A DNA stretch of 64,000 bases from Streptacidiphilus anmyonensis. GTDB taxonomy: Bacteria; Actinomycetota; Actinomycetes; Streptomycetales; Streptomycetaceae. Below the pieces are notes generated by a model, which had not been told where the DNA came from, did no database searches, and saw only the letters and a list, made by a program, of their open reading frames with translations. Below, piece by piece: positions 1-9,675 of the stretch; the first letter of the stretch is position 1, and each line of letters starts with the position of its first letter. Made by a program: the position numbers and the translations under genes. The stretch lies in assembly GCF_000787855.1 (NCBI RefSeq), contig NZ_BBPQ01000002.1:380903-444902 (forward strand), read 5' to 3'.

Positions 1-331
1 CCTTTCGGGGGGGGCGCACGCCGAATGGGGCGCGCGCACGGAGTCATCCCGCCGTGTCCGGCAGGCTTCCATCCTGCCTCGACCCGCCGTAAAGCACTGG
101 TAAGCGGGGCGTGACCGGTCTGGCCCCCGATGTGACGCAAATCGCTTCCCGGGCGAGGTTTCCCCGCTCAGGCGCATGGGCAGGACGCTGATTACACCCG
201 CGATGCACCAGCGCAATGTGCGCTGCAGGCACATGCGTGTCATGTGTTTCGCACCCGCCCGCCGTGCGGCCATCCGCGCCGGGTCCCCCCGCAACCCGGG
301 GCCGCCACGACACCATCAAGGGGGTCAACCT

Positions 332-517
332 ATGGACGCCTTCACCGCCGGCATCCTCCAGCGCATCCGCAACGCCGAGCAGGACCTGCACCGGGCCCTG
401 GAGTCGGGGGACGACTTCCTGGCCGAGGTCGAGCAGTCCGAGCTTGACGACCTGCGTCGTCTCGCGGCGGAGCACGGCATCGAACTGATGCCGACCGCTC
501 CGCGCACCGCGGCCTGA
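332..517 (+). CDS. small hypothetical protein (61 aa)
   Basis: I do not recognise a named family. The ATG at 332 is preferred over an in-frame start at 176 because a purine-rich stretch (tcaaggggg, 317-325) sits just upstream and the extension reads as Arg/Pro-rich out-of-frame-like sequence. The protein is acidic and probably helical (residues 8-45, with alternating Leu/Arg/Glu), ends in an Ala/Pro tail, and has no Cys, signal peptide or membrane segment. Small acidic helical proteins of this kind are common in streptomycetes. It stands alone, with no operon partner. Confidence 0.6.
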   Translation: MDAFTAGILQRIRNAEQDLHRALESGDDFLAEVEQSELDDLRRLAAEHGIELMPTAPRTAA

Positions 518-603
518 CCCTTCCCGGCCCACCCACCCACCCGCCCTCGCCCACCTCAACCCCTCGCCCCGCCGCCGCCCCGGACCCTGTCCGGGGCGCC
601 TTC

Positions 604-1394
604 GTGTGCGGGCCGAGGGGGCTTCGAGGCCTTGGGCTTGCGGCCCCCGCCCGGCGAAAGCCGAGGGCTGGCCGCCCCGCCCAAGGGGCCCCGGAGCCGC
701 AGTGCGCTGCGCGGCCAGGGAAGCCGCCGCGAGCCGCTGCGCGGGCGCGGCCCTGGCCCCGAGCGAGCCCGACCGCCGACGCAGGCCGCAGCGCGGGCAC
801 GGGAAGCACGCCTCCTGAGACCCAACGGTCGGCCGCCCAGCCCGGAGCCCGAAACCACTGCCCCGCACGGCCCCGGAAACCCCAAGCGAGCCCCGACCAC
901 CGCCCCAAGCCGCTCCGCCGCGCGGGCATGGCCTTGGCCCCGAGCGAGCCCGACCACCGCCGCAAGCCGCTGCGCGGCACGGGAAGCACGCCCCCTGGGA
1001 GCGCAGTGCGCTGCGCGGCCAGGAAGTCGCCGCAAGTCGCTGCACTGCGCGGGCGCAACCCCGGAAACCCCGAGGGAACCCGACCATCGCCGCAGGCCGC
1101 TGCGCGGGCACGGGAAGCACGCCCCGTGGGACCCAAGGTCCCGCCGCCCAGCCCGAAGCCCGGAACCGCTGACCCGCACGGCCCCGGAAACCCCGAGCGA
1201 GCCCCGACCACCGCCCCAAGCCGCCGCAAGCCGCCGCGCGGGCGCGGGAAGCGCGCCCCAGGGGGCCCAAGGGGCGGTCGCCCCGCCTCGGGCCGGAGTC
1301 GGTGGGGCGGGGGGGTGGCACGGGGTCGTGCGGATTGGGCTGCGGTTCGGTCCGGGGCTGCGCTGGAGCTTCGGGCTCGCGTCAGAGCGCCCGC
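604..1394. repeat. GC-rich intergenic region with four imperfect dispersed repeats
   Basis: This ~790-bp stretch contains no convincing gene; the long reading frames through it are Ala/Arg/Pro-rich in every frame. It holds at least four imperfect copies of one block, recognisable by gagcgagcccgaccaccgcc followed by gcaagccgctgcgcgg and cacgggaagcacgcc, at about 758-825, 939-1000, 1071-1140 and 1194-1275. The copies are separated by Pro/Arg-rich filler that itself repeats (for example ggccccggaaacccc near 870 and 1180). The spacing is irregular, so this is a dispersed rather than a simple tandem array. Confidence 0.6.
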
Positions 1395-2210
1395 TCAGTC
1401 GTGCCAGGCGCCGAGAGCCTCCAGGGCGGCTTGGAGGGGCTCGAAGAGGCCGGTGGGGGCCGAGACGGTGAGTTCGGGGCTGGCGGGCTGGCCCGGTCGG
1501 CCGGAGACCAGCGCGCCGGCCTCCGCGGCGATGAGCGCGCCCGCGCTGTAGTCCCAGGGGTTGAGGCCGCGCTCGTAGTAGCCGTCGAGGCGTCCCGCGG
1601 CGACGTCGCAGAGGTCCACCGCCGCGGACCCGCCGCGGCGGATGTCGCGGACCCGGGGCAGCAGGGTGGCCAGCACCTCCGCCTGGCGGGCGCGGCGCTG
1701 CTGGAGGTAGCCGAAGCCCGTGCCGATGAGCGCACGGTCCATCGGGGGCGCGGTACGGACCCTGAGGGCGCGCCCGTTCAGGTGCGCGCCCTGGCCGCGC
1801 ACCGCGTGCACGCGCTCGCCGCGCGGCGGGACCTCGACGACGCCGACGACCACCTCGCCGTCCAGCTCGGCGGCGATACTGACCGCCCACGCGGGCAGTC
1901 CGTAGAGGTAGTTGACCGTCCCGTCCAGCGGGTCGATGACCCAGCGGACCCCACTGGTCCCCTCCCTGGACGCGCCCTCCTCCCCCAACAGCCCGTCGTC
2001 CGGGCGGCGTTCGGCGAGCAGCTCGGTGATCAGCTTCTCCGCGGCGAGGTCCATCTCGGTCACCACGTCGACCGCGCTGCTCTTCGTCGCGGCGACGCCG
2101 AGGTCGGCCGGGCGGCCGTCGCGCAGCAGCGCGCCGGCCCGGGACGCGGCCTCGACCGCGACGTCGAGGAGTTCGGCGTACAGATGTTGATGGTCCGTCA
2201 TGGTGCTCAT
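1395..2210 (-). CDS. inositol monophosphatase family protein
   Basis: A 271-aa Mg-dependent phosphatase of the IMPase/FIG superfamily, likely acting on inositol-1-phosphate or a related phosphomonoester in the cytosol. Visible motifs are the metal-binding GEEGA (around residue 76), the signature DPLDGTVNY (93-101) and the C-terminal WDYSAG. The ATG at 2210 is chosen because gaagggga lies correctly upstream; a longer frame to 2639 runs back through the ferrochelatase gene and is spurious. It starts 56 bp after the ferrochelatase stop on the same strand, so the two are probably co-transcribed. The exact substrate cannot be told; suhB-like, histidinol-phosphate or PAP phosphatases share these motifs. 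Confidence 0.88.
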   Translation of the reverse strand: MSTMTDHQHLYAELLDVAVEAASRAGALLRDGRPADLGVAATKSSAVDVVTEMDLAAEKLITELLAERRPDDGLLGEEGASREGTSGVRWVIDPLDGTVNYLYGLPAWAVSIAAELDGEVVVGVVEVPPRGERVHAVRGQGAHLNGRALRVRTAPPMDRALIGTGFGYLQQRRARQAEVLATLLPRVRDIRRGGSAAVDLCDVAAGRLDGYYERGLNPWDYSAGALIAAEAGALVSGRPGQPASPELTVSAPTGLFEPLQAALEALGAWHD

Positions 2211-2266
2211 GGTGCGTTCCCCTTCGAGAAACACGGGAGGTGGAGCGGACTGGAGCGGACGCCGGG

Positions 2267-3409
2267 TCAGTCGGTCCAGTCCTCGCCCGCCGCGGCCGGG
2301 GACGCGCCGCGGACCGCCGGGCAGCAGCCGACCGGGCAGACGTCGTGGGACGCGCCCAGGGCGCCGAGGGCGCAGGGCGTCACGGCCTCGCCGCGGGTCC
2401 GTGCGGCGCGCTCCAGGACGAGGTCGCGGACCGCCGCGGCGAAGCGCGGGTCCGCGCCGACGGTGGCGGCGCGGACGACGGGCAGGCCGAGCTCCTCGGC
2501 CTTCTCGCGGGCCTGGGTGTCGAGGTCGTACTTGACCTCCATGTGGTCGGAGACGAAGCCGATCGGGACCATGACGACCGCCGCCGCGCCGTCCGCGTGC
2601 TGGGCCTCCAGGTGGTCGCAGATGTCGGGTTCCAGCCACGGGATGTGCGGGGCGCCGCTGCGGCTCTGGTAGACGAGCTCCCAGGGGCGGTCGGCCACGC
2701 CGGTCGCCCCGGCGACGGCCTCGGCGATCAGGCGGGCGACCTCGAGGTGCTGGGCGACGTAGGCGCCGCCGTGGGCGCCGCGCGCCGGGTCGCCGGGGGC
2801 GCCCGAGGAGTCGGCCAGCGCGTCGGGGATGGAGTGGGTGGTGAAGGCCAGGCGCGCGCCGGCGCGGACCGCCTCGGGGAGGGAGTCGAGCGCGGCCAGC
2901 GTGGACTCGGTCATCGGCTCGACGAAGCCCCGGTGGTTGTAGAAGAGCCGCAGCTTGTCCACCCGCAGCTCGGCCGCGCCGGGCGCGCCCTCCTCGCGCA
3001 GCGCGGTGAGCGCCGCGGCGAGGTTCTCCCGGTACTGGCGGCAGCCGGAGTAGTTGGCGTAGGCGCTGGTGGCCAGGACCAGGACGCGGCGGTGGCCGTC
3101 GGCGGCCATCTCGCGCAGGGTGTCGACCAGGTAGGGGGCCCAGTTCCGGTTGCCCCAGTAGACCGGCAGGTCCAGGCCGTGGTCGGCGAAGTCGGCGCGC
3201 AGCGCCGCCAGCAGCTCGCGGTTCTGGGCGTTGATCGGGCTGACGCCGCCGAACAGGAAGTAGTGCTGCCCGACCTCGGCCAGGCGCTCCTTGGGGATGC
3301 CGCGTCCCCGGGTCACGTTCTCCAGGAAGGGCACGACGTCCTCGGGGCCCTCCGGGCCGCCGAAGGAGAGCAGGAGCAGTGCGTCGTACGGAGCATGCGC
3401 GTCGGACAT
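2267..3409 (-). CDS. hemH: ferrochelatase (coproporphyrin type)
   Basis: A 380-aa ferrochelatase that inserts Fe(II) into the porphyrin at the end of haem synthesis; actinobacterial enzymes use coproporphyrin III (CpfC). The N-terminus carries [20 protein letters not shown], followed by [18 protein letters not shown] and FTTHSIP with the catalytic His, then [16 protein letters not shown], all typical of the family. The C-terminal tail is Cys-rich ([19 protein letters not shown]), in line with the [2Fe-2S] cluster known from actinobacterial ferrochelatases. It is divergent from the MFS gene, with an inverted repeat between them. Confidence 0.95.
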   Translation of the reverse strand: MSDAHAPYDALLLLSFGGPEGPEDVVPFLENVTRGRGIPKERLAEVGQHYFLFGGVSPINAQNRELLAALRADFADHGLDLPVYWGNRNWAPYLVDTLREMAADGHRRVLVLATSAYANYSGCRQYRENLAAALTALREEGAPGAAELRVDKLRLFYNHRGFVEPMTESTLAALDSLPEAVRAGARLAFTTHSIPDALADSSGAPGDPARGAHGGAYVAQHLEVARLIAEAVAGATGVADRPWELVYQSRSGAPHIPWLEPDICDHLEAQHADGAAAVVMVPIGFVSDHMEVKYDLDTQAREKAEELGLPVVRAATVGADPRFAAAVRDLVLERAARTRGEAVTPCALGALGASHDVCPVGCCPAVRGASPAAAGEDWTD

Positions 3410-3458
3410 GCCCCGATCTTTACACGGCCGAGAACCTGCCCAACCCCTGAGATATCCG

Positions 3459-3487
3459 CTTACGTGGCCCGCCGGGAGCCACGTAAG
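3459..3487. promoter_or_regulatory. inverted repeat between hemH and MFS gene (possible operator)
   Basis: A perfect 10-bp inverted repeat, cttacgtggc (3459-3468) and gccacgtaag (3478-3487) with a 9-nt spacer, sits in the 113-bp gap between two divergent starts (3409 and 3523). The position suits an operator controlling one or both genes; no regulator gene is adjacent. Confidence 0.5.
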
Positions 3488-3522
3488 CTGTCTAAACCAC
3501 CCATATCCCTTACGGAGATCCT

Positions 3523-4794
3523 GTGCCCGCCGCGTTGTCCGCGCTCTCCGCCTACCGGCGGATCTTCGTCGAGGCTCCCGGCAGCCTCGCGTTCTCCGCC
3601 GCCGGGTTCATCGCGCGGATGCCCATGTCGATGATGGGCATCGGCATGGTGACCATGCTGTCCTCGCTGCGCGGCGACTACGCCCTCGGCGGCGCGGTCT
3701 CGGCGACCATCGCGCTCGCGGCGGCCCTGCTCGGACCGCAGGTGGCGCGGCTGGTCGACCGCTACGGGCAGAGCCGGATCGCGCTGCGCGCCACCGGCGT
3801 CACCGTCGCCGCGATGGGCGCGCTGCTGCTCTGCGCCGGCCTCGGCGCACCGGACTGGACGCTCTTCGTCTGCGCCGCCGTGGTCGGCTGCATGCCCGCG
3901 ATGGGCTCCCTGGTGCGCGCCCGCTGGGCCAACCTCTACCAGGGCTCGCCGCTGCTGCACACCGCGTACTCCTTCGAGTCGGTCGTCGACGAGATCGTCT
4001 TCATCGTCGGGCCGATCCTGGCGGTGGGCCTGTCCACCTCCTGGTTCCCCGAGGCCGGGCCGCTGGCGGCGATGATCCTGCTGGCCGTCGGCACCCTGCT
4101 GTTCTGCACCCAGGGCCGCACCGAGCCGCCCGTCCACCCGCACGCCCACGCGACGGCCGGCACGTCCGCGCTGCGGACGCGCGGACTGCTGGTGCTGGTG
4201 CTCACCTTCGTCGGGGTCGGCGCCGTCTTCGGCAGCGTCGAGGTGGTCACCGTGGCCTTCGCCGACCACCTGCACCACAAGGCGCTCTCCTCCGTCGTGC
4301 TGGCGATCTACGCGCTCGGCTCCTGCGTCGCCGGCATCGTCTTCGGCGCCCTCAAGCTGAAGGGGCCGCTTTCGCGCCGGTTCCTGGTGGGGATCGTCAC
4401 GCTGGCGGTGAGTATGCTGCCGCTCCTATTCGTGAAGAACCTCGTGGCCCTGGCGGTGGCGCTGTTCGTCGCCGGGCTGTCCATCTCCCCCACCATGGTC
4501 ACCACCATGGGGCTGGTGGAACGGATCGTGCCGACGGCCAAGCTGACCGAGGGCATGACCTGGACCACCACCGGGCTGGCCGTGGGGGTGGCCTTTGGCT
4601 CCTCGGCCGCGGGCTGGACGGTGGACGCCGCGGGCGCCTCCAGCGGCTACTGGGTGACCGTGGCCGCGGCGGGGCTCTCGGTCGCCACGGCGTTCCTCGG
4701 GTCCCGCCGACTGCGGTCGGCGCCGGAGCAGCGGGAGGGTGCACGTGTCGAGTCGGACGACCCAGCCGAGCCTGTGGAGCAACTGGGCCGGTAA
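3523..4794 (+). CDS. MFS transporter
   Basis: A 423-aa major facilitator protein with about 12 hydrophobic segments, starting with GTG at 3523 behind tacggagatcct. An [11 protein letters not shown] motif lies in the loop after TM2/3 (the MFS motif A position). The central loop (about residues 200-212, [12 protein letters not shown]) is short and His-rich. The C-terminus is cytosolic and charged. It overlaps the following oxidase gene by 50 bp, so the two are translated as a unit. The substrate is unknown. Confidence 0.88.
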   Translation: MPAALSALSAYRRIFVEAPGSLAFSAAGFIARMPMSMMGIGMVTMLSSLRGDYALGGAVSATIALAAALLGPQVARLVDRYGQSRIALRATGVTVAAMGALLLCAGLGAPDWTLFVCAAVVGCMPAMGSLVRARWANLYQGSPLLHTAYSFESVVDEIVFIVGPILAVGLSTSWFPEAGPLAAMILLAVGTLLFCTQGRTEPPVHPHAHATAGTSALRTRGLLVLVLTFVGVGAVFGSVEVVTVAFADHLHHKALSSVVLAIYALGSCVAGIVFGALKLKGPLSRRFLVGIVTLAVSMLPLLFVKNLVALAVALFVAGLSISPTMVTTMGLVERIVPTAKLTEGMTWTTTGLAVGVAFGSSAAGWTVDAAGASSGYWVTVAAAGLSVATAFLGSRRLRSAPEQREGARVESDDPAEPVEQLGR

Positions 4795-6061
4795 CCAGAG
4801 CGCGCGCCCGAGCCGGGTGGTGACACCCGGCTCCGTCGCGGAACTGGCCGAGGCGGTCACCGCCGCCGCGGCCGACGGGCTCCCGGTCAAGGCCGTCGGC
4901 AGCGGCCACTCGTTCACCCCGATCGCCGTGACCGACGGCGTCCTGGTCCGGCCGGAGGGCCTGACCGCCGTCCGCGGGATCGACCGCGAGGACGGCACCG
5001 TCACCGTCGAGTCCGGCCTGCCGCTGGAGCGGCTGAACCTGCTGCTGCACCGGGCCGGCCTGGCCCTGACCAACATGGGCGACATCATGGTGCAGACGGT
5101 CGCCGGGGCGACCGGCACCGGCACGCACGGCACCGGACGCGCCTCCGGATCGATCGCCGCCCAGATCCGGGCACTGGAGATCGTCCTCGCCGACGGCACG
5201 GTCGCGCGGTGCTCCCCCGAGGAGAACCCGGAGCTGTTCCAGGGCGCGCGGCTGGGGCTCGGCGCGCTGGGCGTCGTCAGCGCGATCACCTTCGGCGTCG
5301 AACCGGCCTTCCTGCTGACGGCGCAGGAGGCGCCGATGCGCTTCGACGAGGTGCTCGGCCGCTTCGACGAACTGGCGGACGACAACGAGCACTTCGAGTT
5401 CTACTGGTTCCCGCACACCGAGGGCTGCACCACCAAGCGCAACAACCGCAGCACGGGCCCGGCCGCGCCGCTGCCGGAGTTCCGGCGCTGGCTGGACGAC
5501 GACTTCGTCTCCAACACCGTCTGGGAGGGCGCCTGCCGGGTCGGCCGGGCCTTCCCGAGGACCATCCCCGCGATAGCGAAGATCTCCAGCCGGGCCTGGT
5601 CGGAGCGGACCTACACCGACGCCTCCTACAAGGTCTTCACCAGCCCGCGCCGGGTCCGCTTCGTCGAGATGGAGTACGCCGTCCCGCGCGAGGCCGCCAC
5701 GACGGTGCTGCGCGAGCTCAAGGGCAGGATCGAGCGCTCGGACTGGAAGATCTCCTTCCCCGTCGAGGTCCGCGTCGCCCCCGCCGACGACCTCTGGCTC
5801 TCGACCGCGAGCGGCCGCGACACGGCGTACATCGCCGTGCACCTGTACCGGGGCACGGAGCAGCCGGGTTACTTCGCGGAGGTGGAACGGATCATGACGG
5901 CCCACCAGGGCCGTCCGCACTGGGGCAAGCTGCACACCCGCGACGCGGAGTACCTCGCGGGCGTCTACCCGCGCTTCGGCGACTTCACCGCGCTGCGCGA
6001 CCGCGTCGACCCGGACCGGCGCTTCGCCAACGACTACCTGCGGCGCGTCCTGGGCGACTGA
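4745..6061 (+). CDS. D-arabinono-1,4-lactone oxidase-type FAD oxidase
   Basis: A 438-aa FAD-dependent oxidase of the vanillyl-alcohol oxidase/aldonolactone oxidase family. The FAD-binding PCMH domain fills the N-terminal half; KAVGSGHSFTPIAVTDG carries the His used for covalent flavin attachment in relatives. The C-terminal ALO domain ends with HWGKLHTRDAEYL, typical of sugar-lactone and alditol oxidases. GTG at 4745 is preferred over GTG 4739 because gggagg (4733-4738) is then six bases away. It overlaps the 3' end of the MFS gene by 50 bp. The substrate (aldonolactone, alditol or other polyol) cannot be decided. Confidence 0.88.
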   Translation: MSSRTTQPSLWSNWAGNQSARPSRVVTPGSVAELAEAVTAAAADGLPVKAVGSGHSFTPIAVTDGVLVRPEGLTAVRGIDREDGTVTVESGLPLERLNLLLHRAGLALTNMGDIMVQTVAGATGTGTHGTGRASGSIAAQIRALEIVLADGTVARCSPEENPELFQGARLGLGALGVVSAITFGVEPAFLLTAQEAPMRFDEVLGRFDELADDNEHFEFYWFPHTEGCTTKRNNRSTGPAAPLPEFRRWLDDDFVSNTVWEGACRVGRAFPRTIPAIAKISSRAWSERTYTDASYKVFTSPRRVRFVEMEYAVPREAATTVLRELKGRIERSDWKISFPVEVRVAPADDLWLSTASGRDTAYIAVHLYRGTEQPGYFAEVERIMTAHQGRPHWGKLHTRDAEYLAGVYPRFGDFTALRDRVDPDRRFANDYLRRVLGD

Positions 6062-6092
6062 GCCCCGCACGCGGGCGGAGAGAGCCGACGGC

Positions 6093-6926
6093 TCAGGACG
6101 ACGACGTGGGCTGCGGGCTCGCGCCGGAGCCGCCGGAGGCTCCCGAGTCTCCGGCCCCCGTGCCGGTCGAGTCGTGCGGGGTGGGCGTCGGGGTCGCCGG
6201 GTCCGGCTGCGGGCCGGTGCTGCTGCTGGTGCTCGGGTCCGGGCTCGTCGAGACGCCCGGGCCGGGCGCGGTGCGGCTGTCGCTCTTCTCCGCGTCACCG
6301 CCGCCGAGTCCGCCGCCGCTGCGGCCGGTGGACGCGCCGGGTGACGGGTCGACAGGAGCCGAGGTGCCGCCCTTCGGCTTGGCGTCGCCCGCGTCGGTCC
6401 CCCCGAAGAGGTTCGCCGCGGGCTTGCCGGAAGCCAGTTCGATCACGCCGACGGTGCCCATCGCGAGCGCGAAGACGATCGCGGCCGTGACGGCGTAGAC
6501 CCTCCAGCTCTTGGGTTTGAGATTGGCGCGCCCACGGTAGACGGCGACGGCCTCGGCCTGGTCAGGGGGGCTGATTCGCGCCATCATCCGCGTGTGTTCG
6601 CCGCCCGGGTCGAACGGGTCGAAGACCTGCGTCTCCTCCGCCCCGGCGGGTCCCGCCGCCGGAAGCGCGTGTTCGATCGGCGTCGGCGTCGTCGCCATCT
6701 CCCGCAACTGCTCGCCGGTGCGCCGGAACAGGTGCTGGAACACGGCCGTCCCGGTGGTCGCGCCGACGCTGACCACGGCCGCGCCCAGGATCGTCCCGTA
6801 GACGCCCAACTGGGACGCGAGGACCGCGCCGACCACCGCCGCGAGCGCGCTCGCGGCCACCTGGGCGAGACTCAGATCGAGGGTCCTGCGCTCGGGCTTT
6901 CCGCCCTGATTTTCCAGATCCTCCAT
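6093..6926 (-). CDS. putative membrane protein with Ser/Thr/Gly-rich C-terminal tail
   Basis: A 277-aa protein of unknown function. ATG at 6926 follows gagggg; in-frame upstream codons to 7220 look non-coding. Two hydrophobic segments lie near residues 18-55, possibly a hairpin, and one near 145-165, followed by a low-complexity tail rich in Gly, Ser, Pro and Thr (about residues 180-277) that ends in PQPTSSS. The central part is hydrophilic (FDPFDPGGEHTRMMARIS). The tail is probably extracytoplasmic. It is divergent from sepH across a 470-bp gap. Confidence 0.7.
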   Translation of the reverse strand: MEDLENQGGKPERRTLDLSLAQVAASALAAVVGAVLASQLGVYGTILGAAVVSVGATTGTAVFQHLFRRTGEQLREMATTPTPIEHALPAAGPAGAEETQVFDPFDPGGEHTRMMARISPPDQAEAVAVYRGRANLKPKSWRVYAVTAAIVFALAMGTVGVIELASGKPAANLFGGTDAGDAKPKGGTSAPVDPSPGASTGRSGGGLGGGDAEKSDSRTAPGPGVSTSPDPSTSSSTGPQPDPATPTPTPHDSTGTGAGDSGASGGSGASPQPTSSS

Positions 6927-7396
6927 CAATGCCCCTCGATGCAGCCTTTGTCCATAGTGCACCAGGTACGACCGTTCGAAGGACCCCACAGTTCCGGATG
7001 GCCGAAATGTGTGAAGATGATCACCGTAAGCCGCGCGGACGACCGCCATCGGAGTGGCGACCCTTGAGAATCCAGCGATTCGGGGCAGACTTGAGCCGCG
7101 AGCCGCACCATCCGGGGGCCACGTTTGGAGTAGTGTGGCGTGAAGCCCGGCTGCGCGCAGTCGGCGAGGCTCGTCCCGGGGTGCTCGCCGCGAAAGGCGC
7201 GGATCCGGGAGTCGGAACAATGGAACAGTGACAGGCAGTCAAAAGAAGTAACTGTGCCATAACGGTGAGTCGCGGACCGAGGCTGACCCGCCGGGTAACT
7301 CTGCAATGTTGTGGTCCGCCGGGACGTCGGCACGCCACACTCGTTACGGGAGCAGCGACGCAGGTGACGTCGGCAGGCACCACCCGGGAGGTAACC
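6927..7396. other. intergenic region between the membrane-protein gene and sepH
   Basis: About 470 bp between divergent starts, less GC-rich than its surroundings. It must hold both promoters. I see the direct repeat ggaacaatggaaca near 7214-7227 and nothing that reads as a gene; the in-frame extension of sepH to 7265 lacks a ribosome-binding site. Confidence 0.5.
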
Positions 7397-8524
7397 GTGC
7401 CCGAACTGCGCGTCGTAGCCGTCAGCAATGACGGCTCACGGCTGGTGCTCAAGGCTGCCGATTCGACGGAATACTTCCTTCCGATCGACGAGCGGCTGCG
7501 CGCCGCCGTCCGCGGCGACCGGCCGCGCCTCGGTCAGATCGACGTCGAGAGCCACCTCCGCCCCCGCGACATCCAGGCGCGCATCCGCGCCGGTGCGACG
7601 GCCGAGGAGGTCGCGCAGCAGGCCGGCATCTCCGTCGAGCGCGTCCGCCGCTTCGAGGGTCCCGTCCTCGCCGAGCGCGCGTTCATGGCCGAGCGCGCCC
7701 GGAAGACCCCGGTGCGCCGCGCCGGCGAGTCCACCGGCCCGCAGCTCGGCGACGCCGTCGCCGAGCGTCTGCTGCTGCGCGGCGCGGACAAGGACAGCAC
7801 GGTCTGGGACTCGTACCGTCGCGACGACGGCACCTGGGAGATCATCCTCAGCTTCCGCGCGGACTCGGCCAACCGGCAGGCCCGGTGGACCTACGACCCG
7901 CCGCGCCGCCTGGTGCAGCCCTGCGACGACGAGGCGCGCGCGCTGATCGGCGAGTCGCCCGCGCTGGCGGCCGAGCCGACGCACCCGTTCGTCCCCCGCA
8001 TCGCCCGCCTCCCCGGAGCCGACCGGGGCATGGGCATGCGCCCGCTCGCCCCGGAGCGTCCGCCGCTGGAGCGGCTCTCGCTGGAGCGCCCGTCGCTCGA
8101 CCGCGTGGAGCGGGTGGAGCGCGTCGAGCGGGTGGAGCGCGTCGAGCGCGCCCCCGAGCCGAGCGCGCCGGCGGCTGCCTCGGCGTCCGCCTCCGCGTCG
8201 AGCGTCGCGGACCAGCTGGACTCCGTGGACTTCCTCGACCTCGACGCCGTGCCGACGGCGCTGCCGTCCGCGCTGCCGTCCGCGCTGCCGGACGAGTCCT
8301 CGCTGGCCGAGGAGACGGAGGTGCCGCCCGCTGCGGCCGCCGCGGGCGCGGGCGCGGCCTACGCCGACGTCCTCATGCCCCGCATGGCCACGCCCCACCG
8401 CGACCGCCTCATCGGCTCCACCGACCGCCAGGCCGAGGCGGACGGCGTCCGCCCCGGCCGCAGGGCGGCCGTGCCGAGCTGGGACGAGATCGTCTTCGGC
8501 ACCCGCCGCAAGAAGCAGGACTGA
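7397..8524 (+). CDS. sepH: septation protein SepH (DUF3071)
   Basis: A 375-aa protein matching SepH, the actinobacterial cell-division factor that binds FtsZ and stimulates its assembly. The N-terminal DUF3071 domain (residues 1 to about 175) includes the helix-turn-helix-like segment ATAEEVAQQAGISVERVRRF and the conserved WDSYRRDDGTWEI and ARWTYDPPRRLV. The remainder is a disordered Arg/Glu/Ala/Pro-rich tail that contains a short tandem array of RVE units near residues 235-250. GTG at 7397 follows gggaggt at 7386-7392. It is transcribed alone. In S. coelicolor SepH is SCO5855, and the neighbours fit that locus. Confidence 0.95.
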   Translation: MPELRVVAVSNDGSRLVLKAADSTEYFLPIDERLRAAVRGDRPRLGQIDVESHLRPRDIQARIRAGATAEEVAQQAGISVERVRRFEGPVLAERAFMAERARKTPVRRAGESTGPQLGDAVAERLLLRGADKDSTVWDSYRRDDGTWEIILSFRADSANRQARWTYDPPRRLVQPCDDEARALIGESPALAAEPTHPFVPRIARLPGADRGMGMRPLAPERPPLERLSLERPSLDRVERVERVERVERVERAPEPSAPAAASASASASSVADQLDSVDFLDLDAVPTALPSALPSALPDESSLAEETEVPPAAAAAGAGAAYADVLMPRMATPHRDRLIGSTDRQAEADGVRPGRRAAVPSWDEIVFGTRRKKQD

Positions 8525-8759
8525 CCGGCTTCACAGGCGGCGGCCGTCCGTCCCTTCGGGTCGTTGCACGGTCCAGGGGCGCGAGGCTCCGCCGCATGCG
8601 CGTGAGCCACCACTGACGAGCAGGTGGTCCACGCCGTACGGGGTCCCGCTCATCGGTTGGCTGCTCGCGCCCACACCGGGGGCGCCTCCCGGCCGGAGGC
8701 CGGGGAAGAGCCACAGCTCGGCGAAGCCTCGCACCCCCTGGACAGCTCCTGAAGGCGCG

Positions 8760-9617
8760 TCAGCGCGGGTCCGGGCCGACAGCGGCCGGGCGGGCGGGGT
8801 CGTTGGACCATTCGCTCCAGCTGCCCGGGTAGAGCGTGGCGGGCAGGCCCGCGAGTGCGAGGGCGAGGACGGTGTGAGCCGCCGTCACGCCCGAGCCGCA
8901 GTAGACCGCGATGTCCGTGTCCGGCGTCGCGCCCAGCGTGCGGAAGCGCGCGGCGAGGTCCGCCGTGGGCAGGAAGCGGCCGGAGGCGTCCACGTTGTCC
9001 GACGTCGGGGCGGACAGCGCACCGGGGATGTGGCCGGCCCGGGGGTCGACGGGTTCGGTCTCGCCGCGGTAGCGCTCGCCCGCGCGCGCGTCGAGCAGGA
9101 CGCGCGCGGCGTCGCTCTCGGGCCAGCCCGCCGCGCCGTCGGCGTCGATCGTCGGGAGCCCGCCCGGCACGACGGTGAAGTCGCCCTCCCCGTGCGACGG
9201 CTCCGCCGTCGACAGCGCGAGGCCGGCCTCGGTCCACGCCTGGAGGCCGCCGTCCAGCACGCGCACGCGCGGGTGCCCGGCCCAGCGCAGCAGCCACCAG
9301 GCGCGGGCCGCCGACATCGAGGTGGCCGCGTCGTACACGACGACCTCCCGGTCCGCGCGGACGCCGGCGCGACGCAGCGCGGTCTGGAGCACCTCGGGCG
9401 AGGGCAGCGGATGACGGCCCGCCACGCCCGGCGCGGCGGCCAGTTCGCGGTCGAGGTCGACGTAGTGCGCACCCGGCAGATGCCCCTTGGCGTACTCCTC
9501 GTCCCCCGGCGGACCGCCGAGGCTCCAGCGGACGTCGAGCAGCGTCGGCGGCTGCTCCCCGGCGAGCAGGTCCGCGAGACCGGCCGGGGAGACCAGAGTG
9601 GTGGCAGGCTCATTCAT
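8760..9617 (-). CDS. thiosulfate/3-mercaptopyruvate sulfurtransferase (tandem rhodanese)
   Basis: A 285-aa protein with two rhodanese domains, the N-terminal one inactive-type and the C-terminal one carrying the active-site loop CGSGVTA. It transfers sulfane sulfur to a thiophilic acceptor. Family marks include TLLDVRWSLGG, GHLPGAHYVDLD and DARAGERYRGETEPVD. CGSGV(T)A-type loops are usual in mercaptopyruvate sulfurtransferases, while CRxGx[R/T] loops favour thiosulfate, so the substrate is undecided. ATG at 9617 fits the family start (MNEPATTLV), although the ribosome-binding site is weak. It is divergent from the VOC gene, with 58 bp between starts. Confidence 0.9.
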   Translation of the reverse strand: MNEPATTLVSPAGLADLLAGEQPPTLLDVRWSLGGPPGDEEYAKGHLPGAHYVDLDRELAAAPGVAGRHPLPSPEVLQTALRRAGVRADREVVVYDAATSMSAARAWWLLRWAGHPRVRVLDGGLQAWTEAGLALSTAEPSHGEGDFTVVPGGLPTIDADGAAGWPESDAARVLLDARAGERYRGETEPVDPRAGHIPGALSAPTSDNVDASGRFLPTADLAARFRTLGATPDTDIAVYCGSGVTAAHTVLALALAGLPATLYPGSWSEWSNDPARPAAVGPDPR

Positions 9618-9675
9618 AGGGACATTGTCGTGCCAACGCCAGCGCGGACGGGCCAAGGGTGGGAGCATCGGGGGC

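Noticed and set aside
604-1551. Plus-strand frame of 315 codons across the GC-rich repeat region
   Set aside because: Its composition is that of translated repeats, open in several frames at once, and it runs into the antisense of the phosphatase gene.
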